Of a stretch of 64,000 nt of DNA, positions 38,987-47,421 are shown piece after piece (the first letter of the stretch is position 1; every line of letters begins with the position of its first letter). The notes under the pieces are model-generated. The model searched no databases and was not told the origin of the DNA. It worked only from the letters and a program-made list of their open reading frames with translations. The DNA comes from Taklimakanibacter albus (GTDB lineage: Bacteria > Pseudomonadota > Alphaproteobacteria > Rhizobiales > Aestuariivirgaceae): contig NZ_JAENHL010000007.1 in NCBI RefSeq assembly GCF_016595235.1, forward strand, positions 1,022,419-1,086,418, read 5' to 3'. A program made the position numbers and the translations under genes.

Positions 38987-39154
38987 GAAGGTCTCCTTTC
39001 GAGAGGGGAAAGCCCCCACCACCCGCTCCGTTCCTTCACATAATTTTACGTAAGATTTCGGTCGCCAGGGAAATTGGACCTTGCCCCTTGGTCCAACTCG
39101 ATTCCCCCCAGGGCATGTCGCACACTTCCCGAAACCGGAATGTGGAGACAGGCC

Positions 39155-40552
39155 ATGACGAGATTGCTTCTGACGGTCCTGATGCTGTGCGCTTTGGCCA
39201 CCAATACCGAGGCCGCTTCATCCGACGACCTAGCCCGCCGCGCCGTCGAGCGGCGCGCCGTTGAGGCCGTCATCTGGGGCATGCCGGCGGTCAATACCGA
39301 CCTGATGCTGCAGGAAATGCTCAGGAAAACCACGGCCAAAACGAATGAGATCGTCTATTGGTCGCGGCCGGTGAACTGGAAGAACCAGACGCTGACGCCC
39401 AATCCGGACGCCATCTATCTCATGTCCTTCTGGAACGTGAAGGACGGGCCGATCGTTATCGAAATCCCACCGGCGGAAGGCGGGTCGATCGCCGGCAATA
39501 TCGTCACTGTCTGGCAGATGCCGCTCGAGGATGCCGGCCCCGAAGGCGCCGACAAGGGCAAGGGCGGCAAATATCTGATCCTGCCGCCCGGCCATCAAGG
39601 CACGCCGCCGGATGGCTATATCGTCCTTCAATCGGACACGTTCAGCGGCTTCGCGCTCTTACGCTCCAATCTCCCCAGCCATGGCGACGCCGATATCGCC
39701 AAATCGGTCGCCTATGGCCAGCGCGTCAGGATCTATCCGCTGGCGCAGGCGGCGAACCCGCCCGCGACGAACTTTTCCGATGCCTATGACACCCTGTTCG
39801 ACTCCACCATCCGCTATGATGCGAGCTTCTTCGACAATCTCTACCGTATCGTGCAGACCGAGCCCTGGCTCGACCGCGATCGCGCCATGATCGATCAGTT
39901 GCGGACCCTCGGGATCGAGAAGGGCAAGCCCTTCAAGCCCGACGCCAAGACCAAGGGCCTGCTCGACAAGGCGGCGCGCGAAGCGCACGCCTTTCTCGCA
40001 CAGCGCTATGAAGACGGCTTTCCCGTCATCAATGAGGGAATCCGATGGTTTCCCGCCGCCATGCCGGAAATAGTCAAGGGCGCGCAAGGCGGATACTCGG
40101 ATCCCGACGCCTATCCGGTTGATGCGCGCGGCGTCACCTATACGCTCGGCTTCACTGGCATCAAACGCTTGGGTACCGCGCAATTCTACCTGCTGACCAA
40201 CAAGGACAAGGACGGCCGCGTCTTCGACGGCAAGGCTTCCTATCGCCTGCACGTGCCGGCAAAGGCGCCGGTCAAGCAATATTGGTCGGTGACGGTCTAT
40301 GATCGCGAGACTCACGCGCTGGTGCGGAACATGACGAAAGCCAGCGTCGCCTCGATCAGCCCCGGAGTCGCCAAGAATGCCGATGGATCCGTCGACGTTT
40401 TCTTCGGCCCCAAGCCACCGAAAGGCAAGGACGCGAATTGGGTACCGACCGATCCCAAGCGCAAGTTCGAACTGATGTTCAGGCTCTACGGGCCGGAGAA
40501 GCCGCTTTTCGACAAGAGCTGGAAACTGCCCGACGCCGAGAGGGTTCGCTGA
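39155..40552 (+). CDS. DUF1254/DUF1214 domain protein, exported
   Basis: A 465-residue protein with a signal peptide (MTRLLLTVLMLCALATNTEA). DUF1254 (about 40-180; VNWKNQTLTPNPDAIYLMSFW) is followed by DUF1214 (about 330-450; KQYWSVTVYDRETHALV). Such proteins are widespread in soil proteobacteria with no firmly known role. TGGAGA lies 7 bases before the ATG at 39155; an earlier in-frame start would have no signal peptide. An inverted repeat TTGGACC-N9-GGTCCAA (39074-39096) lies 60 bases upstream. It is convergent with Ku, 3 bases apart. Confidence 0.88.
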   Translation: MTRLLLTVLMLCALATNTEAASSDDLARRAVERRAVEAVIWGMPAVNTDLMLQEMLRKTTAKTNEIVYWSRPVNWKNQTLTPNPDAIYLMSFWNVKDGPIVIEIPPAEGGSIAGNIVTVWQMPLEDAGPEGADKGKGGKYLILPPGHQGTPPDGYIVLQSDTFSGFALLRSNLPSHGDADIAKSVAYGQRVRIYPLAQAANPPATNFSDAYDTLFDSTIRYDASFFDNLYRIVQTEPWLDRDRAMIDQLRTLGIEKGKPFKPDAKTKGLLDKAAREAHAFLAQRYEDGFPVINEGIRWFPAAMPEIVKGAQGGYSDPDAYPVDARGVTYTLGFTGIKRLGTAQFYLLTNKDKDGRVFDGKASYRLHVPAKAPVKQYWSVTVYDRETHALVRNMTKASVASISPGVAKNADGSVDVFFGPKPPKGKDANWVPTDPKRKFELMFRLYGPEKPLFDKSWKLPDAERVR

Positions 40553-40555
40553 ACG

Positions 40556-41392
40556 CTACTTCTTCCTGCCACCGCCCTTTTTCGCCGGCGGCGTCGGCTT
40601 GCTCGCCGATTTGTCGCCCTTCACGCTCTTCTTCAGAGCTTCCATGAGGTCGACGACATTGGCGCCCTTGGGCCGCTCCTCATCCGACTTGACGACGAGC
40701 TTCTTGCCCTTGGCTTTCTGCTGCACCAGCTCCTGGAGGCGTACCTCATAGGTGTTGCGGAACTGCTTCGGGTCGAACTGATGGGTGTTCTCGGCGATGA
40801 GCTTGGTGGCGAGGTCGACCAGCTCCGGATTGACCGCGACATCCGGAATCTCGCCGAAATATTTGTCGGCCGCGCGAACCTCATTGGCATAGCGCAGGAT
40901 ATACATGGCGAGCCCTTGATCCAGCGCGCCGACAGCGACGAGATATTCGCGCCCCGACATGGTGATCTGGCCGAGGCCGAGCTTGCGCTTATGGGCAAGC
41001 GCCGCCTGGATGACGCGATAGCCTTCGACCTGGAACTCGTCCTCCGGGATCAGATAATAGGGCGCCTCGAAAAAGCGCGGGTCGATATCGGTAGCCGAGA
41101 CGAATTCCTGCAGCTCCAGCGTCTTCTTGCTTTCGAGCCTGACCGCGGCGATCTCGTCGGGCTCGAGCACCACATAAGTGCCCTCGCTCACTTCATAACC
41201 CTTGACGATATCGGCTTCCTCGACCGGTTCGCCGGCGACCGTCTTCACATAATTGACGCGCTTGCCGGACGGCTTGTGGATCTGATTGAGGCCGGAATTC
41301 GACGGCTCGACGGCGCTATAGATCTGGACCGCGATCTGGACGAGAGACAGCTTGATGAAACCCTTCCAGTAGGGCCGACCAACGGGTGCCAT
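40556..41392 (-). CDS. ku: Ku protein (non-homologous end joining)
   Basis: A 278-residue bacterial Ku. The core (about 5-230) starts PYWKGFIKLSLVQIAVQIYSA and carries KRVNYVKTVAGEPVEEADIVKG (in parts), the homodimer ring that binds DNA ends; the C-terminal tail is Lys-rich (SVKGDKSASKPTPPAKKGGGRKK in parts), as in proteins that also bind internal DNA. Ku recruits the ligase LigD to repair breaks. No ligD is in the window, so the partner lies elsewhere. It belongs to the DNA-protection neighbourhood with topoisomerase IB. Confidence 0.95.
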   Translation of the reverse strand: MAPVGRPYWKGFIKLSLVQIAVQIYSAVEPSNSGLNQIHKPSGKRVNYVKTVAGEPVEEADIVKGYEVSEGTYVVLEPDEIAAVRLESKKTLELQEFVSATDIDPRFFEAPYYLIPEDEFQVEGYRVIQAALAHKRKLGLGQITMSGREYLVAVGALDQGLAMYILRYANEVRAADKYFGEIPDVAVNPELVDLATKLIAENTHQFDPKQFRNTYEVRLQELVQQKAKGKKLVVKSDEERPKGANVVDLMEALKKSVKGDKSASKPTPPAKKGGGRKK

Positions 41393-41497
41393 GGACCAAA
41401 CTCACTGAAGACAAACTGACCAAAAGGGAAGTTTATCACGAAAGGGTTAAAAGCGTCCTTAGAAATAATCGCCGTGCTTTGCTATAGGCTGACGATC

Positions 41498-41905
41498 ATG
41501 ACGAAAGAACGACTGGCCAGTTGCGCCTGCGGCGAGCTCCGGGTCTTCTGCTCGGGCGAACCGTCGAAGGTGTCTTTGTGCCACTGTCTCGCCTGCCAGA
41601 AGCGCACCGGCAGCACCTTTGGGGTCGCTGCCTTCTTCGAGCGCAAACGGGTGCGGATCGACGGCGCGACAAGGGCCTTTGCCCGTGAAGCGGATTCAGG
41701 CTTCCCCGTCATCTTCCATTTCTGTCCCGATTGCGGTTCGACGGTTTTCTGGGAGCCGCAGCGCAAGCCGGACTACATAGCCGTCGGGGTCGGCTCATTC
41801 GCCGACCCGGACTTCCCCGCCCCCGATCAAGCGGTCTATCAGGAGCACCGGCATGGCTGGGTCGCGGCCGTGCTCAAGCCGTCAGATGCTCGATCAGGAT
41901 CTTGA
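41498..41905 (+). CDS. GFA family protein (glutathione-dependent formaldehyde-activating-like)
   Basis: A 135-residue zinc protein of the GFA fold: CACGELRV (first Cys pair, about residues 7-9), [17 protein letters not shown] (second and third Cys, about 28-44) and [13 protein letters not shown] (last Cys pair, about 83). Members bind zinc, and some bind glutathione; most have no proven activity. The ATG at 41498 is divergent from Ku, and the gene overlaps the convergent mntP by 32 bases. Confidence 0.9.
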   Translation: MTKERLASCACGELRVFCSGEPSKVSLCHCLACQKRTGSTFGVAAFFERKRVRIDGATRAFAREADSGFPVIFHFCPDCGSTVFWEPQRKPDYIAVGVGSFADPDFPAPDQAVYQEHRHGWVAAVLKPSDARSGS

Positions 41906-42431
41906 GACCGATGCCGAAGAGCGCGATCCCGGCCGCGATCTCGGCAAACTGACCGAGCCTGGCGCCGACCAGCCGTCCGAGCAGGGTACCGCCGGCGGAG
42001 AAGATGAAGGTCGCCAGACCGACGGCAATGGCGACGACGATGATGTTCACATTGAGCATCGCCAGCGACACGCCGACAGCCATGGCATCGAGACTGGTGC
42101 CGACCGCCGTCGCCATCAGTGCGGCGAGCGAGCCATTGGACGTCTTCTCCTCCCTCTTGTGAAGGGCCGCATAAATCATATGCGCACCAACGCAGCCAAG
42201 CAGGAAGAAGGCGATCCAGTGATCGATAGCCTGGACAAAACCGCTCGCGGCGACGCCGATGCCCCAGCCGATCAGCGGCGTGATGGCTTCGATGGCGCCG
42301 AACACCGCGCCGGTGCGCAACGCGTGCGTGAATTTGATGCGTTCGCCATGGCCGGCGCCACGGCCGATCGAGGCGGCAAACGCATCCATGGACATGCTGA
42401 TGGCCAGCACGGAAATCGAGATCGGAGACAT
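41874..42431 (-). CDS. mntP: Manganese exporter MntP
   Basis: A 185-residue inner-membrane protein with six predicted spans in two halves. Family motifs are [17 protein letters not shown] near residue 8 and the matching [15 protein letters not shown] near 110; the two Asp are the transport residues known from E. coli MntP. The ATG at 42431 gives an N-terminus and length like the E. coli protein (188 residues); TTG 42467 and ATG 42446 are alternatives. A manganese riboswitch lies directly upstream and should raise expression in high manganese. Confidence 0.92.
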   Translation of the reverse strand: MSPISISVLAISMSMDAFAASIGRGAGHGERIKFTHALRTGAVFGAIEAITPLIGWGIGVAASGFVQAIDHWIAFFLLGCVGAHMIYAALHKREEKTSNGSLAALMATAVGTSLDAMAVGVSLAMLNVNIIVVAIAVGLATFIFSAGGTLLGRLVGARLGQFAEIAAGIALFGIGLKILIEHLTA

Positions 42432-42483
42432 GACAGGGCTCAACATACGGACAGATTGACCGGGCAAAGGCGAGCTGTCCGCA

Positions 42484-42605
42484 CGCCGGGCTTTGCCACG
42501 GTCTTGCCGAGTCGAAACCGACCGATCGCACCACGCGTTTGAAACGCGAGCCTGTTGATGCGATCCCGCCGGGTCAGCGGTGGCTACTCCCCGATGACGG
42601 CCTAG
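42484..42605 (-). ncRNA. yybP-ykoY manganese riboswitch
   Basis: On the minus strand the leader holds GGGGAGTAGCC (42592-42582), the hallmark of the yybP-ykoY aptamer, and about 80 bases later GACCGTGGCA (42503-42494), its conserved 3' counterpart. A variable stem lies between. Downstream CTGTCCG (42475-42481) and CGGACAG (42448-42454) can form a hairpin overlapping the start region, a possible expression platform. The position before mntP is the expected one for a Mn2+ sensor. Confidence 0.85.
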
Positions 42606-42651
42606 CTACTGAGTCCGCGGACGCGTTTCAAGCCTTGATCGCCTAGATCAC

Positions 42652-42684
42652 GATGAATTTGGATCGAATCGATCCAAATTCATC
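42652..42684. repeat. Perfect 33-base palindrome
   Basis: GATGAATTTGGATCGA and TCGATCCAAATTCATC are 16-bp perfect arms around one A. GATCAC directly to the left and GTGATC three bases to the right extend the dyad. With the next stem-loop it forms a composite intergenic element like those scattered in Rhizobiales genomes. Confidence 0.8.
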
Positions 42685-42706
42685 AACGTGATCGATTCTC
42701 GTAGTC

Positions 42707-42757
42707 AGCGCGGGATTCTCGCGAAAAACCGGCATCCACTTTTTCGCATCCCGCGCT
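42707..42757. repeat. Nested stem-loop, second half of the intergenic repeat
   Basis: AGCGCGGGAT (42707-42716) pairs with ATCCCGCGCT (42748-42757) and, inside, GCGAAAAA (42721-42728) with TTTTTCGC (42740-42747): an 18-bp stem with one 4-base bulge. The core AAAAACCGGCATCCACTTTT recalls a repeat common in Rhizobiales intergenic DNA. The rest of 42606-42866 shows nothing else I can name. Confidence 0.7.
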
Positions 42758-42866
42758 AGTTCACAGACTTATTCCCTCACGATCAACCTAAGCTTCTTAG
42801 CTTCAGCTATACGCAATGCATTGGGCAATTCTTTCACGCATCCGCGATGATTTTGAGCGCGCTCAA

Positions 42867-45800
42867 TCACTCGGCCGCGAGCGCCGCCGGCATCTTCGCC
42901 TTGCCGCTTCGGAACGCATCGAGCAATTCGCTTTCGCGTCCCTTCGCCAGCTTGAGATGACGTTCCTTGACATGGCCATAGCCGCGGATCTGTTCCGGGA
43001 TGCTCGCGATCTCGGTGGCGAGCGCCACATTGTCGGCGGAGAGCGTTTTCAGAAGCTCGTCGACCATCGCACGGTAGTCACCGATGAGCGCACGCTCGGT
43101 GCGCCGCTCATGGCTGCGCCCGAACGGATCGAAGGCGGTGCCGCGCAGGAACTTGGCCGAAGCGAGAAGCCGGAAGACCGGCATCATCCACGGGCCGAAG
43201 GTCATCTTGCGCGGGACGCCAGTCACCGGATCCACCTTGGCGAGAACAGGCGGCGCCAGATAGAAGGTGAGCCTGCCGCCCTTGAAACGCTTGCCGAGCT
43301 CCTTGGCGAAGGACCCGTCGGTATAGAGCCGCGCCACCTCATACTCGTCCTTATAGGCCATGAGCTTGAAGAGATACCGCGCCACCGCGCGCGACAGCGC
43401 CTCGGACTTCGGCGCCGCTTCGCTTTCGCGCCCACTGACCTTGGCGACGAAATCGCGATAGGTTTGCGCATAATCCTCGTTCTGATAGCTGGCGAGAAAT
43501 ACCGAGCGCCGCGCGACCATCTCGTCCAGCGTCTCGTCGGCCGCAGCCGGCTTTTTCGGCTCGACGATCTTCTCGACCGCGGCAAGATCATGCGCGGCGC
43601 GCCGTCCCCACAGGAAGGCGTCGAGATTCATCTTCACCGCCTGGCCGTTGAGATGGATCGCCTGCTCGATCGAGGAGGCCTGGACCGGCACGAGCCCCTT
43701 CTGATAGGCGAAGCCCAAGGTGAACAGGTTGCTCGCGATCGAATCGCCCAGAAGCTGCGTGGCGATCCGCGTCGCATCGATCGCGTGCGCCTCGCCTTTC
43801 ATCACCCGCGTCTCGATCTTGAGGCGCATTTCTTCCGCCGGGATCTTGAGATCGGGCTTCTGGGTGAAGGAGGCCGGCATGATCTCAGCGGTGTTGAGCA
43901 CCGCATGGGTGCGCTCGGGCGAAGCTCCGGCCAGGACTTTCTCCGCCGCCGACGTCACCAGATCGCAGCCGAGAATGAGATCGCCCGCACCCGAGGCGAT
44001 ACGGATGGCGGAGATGTCTTCCGGCCTGGCGGCGATCTTGAGGTGGCTCACCACCGCGCCGTTCTTCTGCGACAGGCCCACCATGTCGATGATGCCGCAG
44101 CCCTTGCCCTCGATATGCGCCGCCATGCCGAGGACATGGCCGATGGTGATGACGCCGGTGCCGCCGATGCCTGTGACGAGGATCGACCAGGGCCGGTCGA
44201 GCTTCGGCAATTGCGGCTCAGGCACCACTTCGAACAAGCTTGCCCCGCCCGGCAGGCTCTTGGTATCGAGGCCGCGCACCAGCTCGGCGCCCTCCACGGT
44301 CACGAAGCTCGGGCAGAAACCTTTGACGCAGGAATAATCCTTGTTGCAGGCCGACTGGTCGATCTGCCGCTTGCGCCCGAAGGGTGTCTCGACCGGCGCA
44401 ACGGCGACGCAGTTCGACTGCACGCCGCAATCGCCGCAGCCTTCGCAGACGAGCTCGTTGATGAAGACGCGCTTATTGGGATCGGGGAAGGTGCCGCGCT
44501 TGCGGCGGCGGCGCTTCTCGGCGGCGCAGGTCTGGTCATAGATGATGACCGACGTACCTTTGACGCCCATGAACTCCTTCTGCACCGCATTGAGATCGTC
44601 GCGGTGATGGAAGGTCACGCCGGAGGGGAAGGCTGAGGGATATTGCTTGCCTTCCTCATCGGAGACGACGGCAATGCGCTCGACGCCTTCGGCGCGCATC
44701 TGATTGGCGATCATCGGCACGTTGAGCTTGCCGTCATGCGCCTGGCCGCCGGTCATGGCGACCGCGTCGTTGTAGAGGATCTTATAGGTGATGTTCACAT
44801 CCGCGGCGAGCGCGGCGCGGATGGCGAGGAGGCCCGAATGATTATAGGTTCCGTCGCCGAGATTCTGGAAAATATGCTGGCGCTTGGAGAACGGCGCCTC
44901 GCCGACCCAGTTGGCGCCTTCGCCGCCCATCTGCGTCGAGCCCTGCGTCTTGCGGGCGGGCATCGCCTGTACCATCCAGTGGCAGCCGATGCCGGCATAG
45001 CCACGCGCGCCCTCCGGCAGCACGGTCGAGGAATTATGCGGGCAGCCGGCGCAGAAATACGGCGTGCGGGCGAGAAGATCGGGCACATTGCTGATCCGGC
45101 CTTGTGCCGCTTTGATGACGTCCAGCTTTTCAGCCACTTGCGGCCAATGCTTGTGGCCGAGGATGCGTTCGCCGATGGCGACGGCGATCTGGTTGGGCTC
45201 GAGCGTGCCATAGACGGGGAACAGCGACTCGCCCTGCTCGTCCTTCTTGCCGACGATGATCGCGTGCTTGCGGTCGTTGAACAGCAATTCGCGCACATGC
45301 GTTTCGAGCAGGTCGCGCTTCTCCTCGACGCAGATGATGAGATCGAGGCCGCTCGCGAATTCATGCATGATGGCGGAATCGAGCGGCCAGATGAGGCCGA
45401 TCTTCAGAAGCCTGAGGCCGATCTTGGCCGCCATGACCTCGTCGATGCCAAGCTCCTCCAGCGCCTGGCGCGTGTCGAGATAACTCTTGCCGACACTGGC
45501 GATGCCGATCTTGGGGTGCGGTCCGCCACGGAAGACGATCTGGTTGAGATTGTTCTCGCGCGCGAAGGCGATGGCCGCCTGGCGCTTGAAATTATGGAGG
45601 CGCTTTTCCTGGTCGTGCCGGTCGTCATTGGGACGGATATTGAGCCCGCCCGGCGGCATCTTGAAATCCTTCGGCACTTTCGGACGGATGCGGTGCGGCC
45701 CCGCCTCGATGACGCCGGTCGATTCCACCGTGTCATGCAGGCATTTGACGCCCACCCAGGTGCCGGCGAAGCGTGACAGCGCCCAGCCATAGATCGAATA

Positions 45801-46343
45801 GTCGTAAAGCTCCTGCAACCCGGCCGGATTGAGGATCGGGATCATCGCGTCGAGCAGCGCGATCTCGCTCTGATGCGGCACGGTGGAGGATTCCGCCCCA
45901 TGATCGTCGCCCGCCATGACCAGCACGCCGCCATGTTTGGAGGTGCCGGCGGCATTGGCGTGGCGCAGCACGTCGCCGCTGCGGTCGACGCCCGGTCCCT
46001 TGCCGTACCAGATGCTGAACACGCCATCATAGGCGCCCTCGCCCCACATTTCGGCCTGCTGGCTGCCCCAGACGGCGGTGGCGGCAAGGTCCTCATTGAG
46101 GCCGGGATGGAACTTGATGGCTTCCGGCGCGAGCAGTTTCTCGGCCCGCTCGAAGGCCTGGTCGACACCGCCGACCGGGGAGCCGCGATAGCCGGTAACA
46201 TACCCGGCGGTGTTGAGCCCGGCCTCACGGTCGAGCACCTTCTGGGCGAGCGTCGCCCGCACCATGACCTGGGGGCCCGAAATGAAGACCCGGTCCTTGG
46301 TCAGATCATATTTGTCGTCGAGAGACGCGGCTGCCTGAGTCAT
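42867..46343 (-). CDS. Indolepyruvate ferredoxin oxidoreductase, fused alpha-beta
   Basis: A 1158-residue enzyme that oxidatively decarboxylates aryl (and in some homologues branched-chain) 2-oxo acids to acyl-CoA. Order: pyrimidine-type domain at the N-terminus (GYVTGYRGSPVGGVDQAF near residue 47), a TPP-binding domain (about 430-620; PYFCAGCPHNSS, GIGCHWMVQAMPA), Cys-rich iron-sulphur region (CEGCGDCGVQSNC and CVKGFCPSF near 655-705), and a C-terminal gamma/beta-like domain (GIGGTGVITIGHVL near 740). The single chain form is typical of aerobic proteobacteria. It stands alone, so its electron acceptor is unknown. Confidence 0.95.
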   Translation of the reverse strand: MTQAAASLDDKYDLTKDRVFISGPQVMVRATLAQKVLDREAGLNTAGYVTGYRGSPVGGVDQAFERAEKLLAPEAIKFHPGLNEDLAATAVWGSQQAEMWGEGAYDGVFSIWYGKGPGVDRSGDVLRHANAAGTSKHGGVLVMAGDDHGAESSTVPHQSEIALLDAMIPILNPAGLQELYDYSIYGWALSRFAGTWVGVKCLHDTVESTGVIEAGPHRIRPKVPKDFKMPPGGLNIRPNDDRHDQEKRLHNFKRQAAIAFARENNLNQIVFRGGPHPKIGIASVGKSYLDTRQALEELGIDEVMAAKIGLRLLKIGLIWPLDSAIMHEFASGLDLIICVEEKRDLLETHVRELLFNDRKHAIIVGKKDEQGESLFPVYGTLEPNQIAVAIGERILGHKHWPQVAEKLDVIKAAQGRISNVPDLLARTPYFCAGCPHNSSTVLPEGARGYAGIGCHWMVQAMPARKTQGSTQMGGEGANWVGEAPFSKRQHIFQNLGDGTYNHSGLLAIRAALAADVNITYKILYNDAVAMTGGQAHDGKLNVPMIANQMRAEGVERIAVVSDEEGKQYPSAFPSGVTFHHRDDLNAVQKEFMGVKGTSVIIYDQTCAAEKRRRRKRGTFPDPNKRVFINELVCEGCGDCGVQSNCVAVAPVETPFGRKRQIDQSACNKDYSCVKGFCPSFVTVEGAELVRGLDTKSLPGGASLFEVVPEPQLPKLDRPWSILVTGIGGTGVITIGHVLGMAAHIEGKGCGIIDMVGLSQKNGAVVSHLKIAARPEDISAIRIASGAGDLILGCDLVTSAAEKVLAGASPERTHAVLNTAEIMPASFTQKPDLKIPAEEMRLKIETRVMKGEAHAIDATRIATQLLGDSIASNLFTLGFAYQKGLVPVQASSIEQAIHLNGQAVKMNLDAFLWGRRAAHDLAAVEKIVEPKKPAAADETLDEMVARRSVFLASYQNEDYAQTYRDFVAKVSGRESEAAPKSEALSRAVARYLFKLMAYKDEYEVARLYTDGSFAKELGKRFKGGRLTFYLAPPVLAKVDPVTGVPRKMTFGPWMMPVFRLLASAKFLRGTAFDPFGRSHERRTERALIGDYRAMVDELLKTLSADNVALATEIASIPEQIRGYGHVKERHLKLAKGRESELLDAFRSGKAKMPAALAAE

Positions 46344-46602
46344 GGTCGGACTCTATCATTCGGTGGCTCACGGACAATAAGGTAGGTATCGCAAGGAGAA
46401 AAAGAAATAGCGCCCTGGAAGCACTGCAACATAGGGCAATGGCCTGTCGTTCGGAGCACCGCGCACGACACGGACTTGCGCCGAACTTGACTCGTCCGTC
46501 ATTCCGGCGCCTAATCTCATGCATGGGGCGAAGCGATCACCCCACAAGGCGACATGCCGAAGCATCGCGTCCAGGAACCTTAATCTCCTCCGGAGGACGC
46601 TT

Positions 46603-47421
46603 ATGCCATCTCCCAACACGATCACCGTGGACAAACTCGCCCGTCTCGTGGGCCTGCCCAAATGCCCGCATCTCATCGATGTCCGCACCGATGAGGATTT
46701 CGCCGCCGACCCACGCCTGATCCCCGGCTCGGTCTGGCGCCCGCATCCTCTGGCCGAAAGCTGGGGGTCGGAGCTTTCCGGCAATTCGGCCATCGTCATC
46801 TGCCAGAAGGGGCTGAAGCTCAGCCACGGCACCGCCGCCTGGCTCCGCCATCTCGGCAAGGAGGCCAATGTTCTCGAAGGCGGCTTCGAGGCCTGGGAGG
46901 CGGCCCGCCTGCCCCTGGTGCCGGACGCCAAGCTGCCGCGCCGCGACGACAAGGGCCGCACCGTCTGGGTGACAAGGGCGCGGCCCAAGATCGACCGCAT
47001 CGCCTGCCCCTGGCTGATCCGCCGCTTCGTCGACCCCGAAGCCGTCTTCCTCTTCGTGGCGCCGAGCGAGGTCATTTTGGTCGGGGAGCGCTTCAAGGCG
47101 ACACCCTTCGACATCGAGAATGTCTTCTGGAGTCATCGAAGTGACACATGCACCTTCGATACGATGATCGAGGAACTCGGATTGACGACCGAGCCGTTGA
47201 AGCGGCTTGCCTTGATCGTGCGCGGCGCCGACACCGCCAGGCTCGATCTGGCGCCCGAGGCGCCGGGCCTGCTCGCGGCCTCACTCGGGCTCTCCCGCAT
47301 GTATGCCGACGACCTCGAGCAGCTCGATGCCGGACTGCTGCTCTATGATGCTTTCTATCGCTGGTGCCGGGACGCGACCGAGGAGACCCATAATTGGCCG
47401 ACCAACAAGCCGAAGCCGTGA
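46603..47421 (+). CDS. chrB: Rhodanese-ChrB fusion, chromate resistance protein
   Basis: A 272-residue protein. The N-terminal rhodanese domain (about 10-120) has the active-site loop ICQKG (Cys nucleophile). It is followed by a ChrB C-terminal domain (about 130-265) opening WVTRARPKIDRIACPWLIRRF, the family signature. GGAGGA lies 6 bases before the ATG at 46603. It overlaps the chromate transporter by 4 bases, so the two are coupled. ChrB-type proteins regulate or aid chromate efflux. The 259 bases upstream show no gene or clear promoter. Confidence 0.9.
   Translation: MPSPNTITVDKLARLVGLPKCPHLIDVRTDEDFAADPRLIPGSVWRPHPLAESWGSELSGNSAIVICQKGLKLSHGTAAWLRHLGKEANVLEGGFEAWEAARLPLVPDAKLPRRDDKGRTVWVTRARPKIDRIACPWLIRRFVDPEAVFLFVAPSEVILVGERFKATPFDIENVFWSHRSDTCTFDTMIEELGLTTEPLKRLALIVRGADTARLDLAPEAPGLLAASLGLSRMYADDLEQLDAGLLLYDAFYRWCRDATEETHNWPTNKPKP

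Noticed and set aside
33226-41392. A genomic island or integrated phage around topoisomerase IB and Ku
   Set aside because: No integrase, tRNA target, direct repeats or clear GC shift. The grouping fits a shared stress response instead.
42816-44636. 606-codon open frame opposite the indolepyruvate ferredoxin oxidoreductase
   Set aside because: Same shadow effect; its composition is low-complexity Asp/Arg/His/Ala and it lies fully within a well-supported gene.
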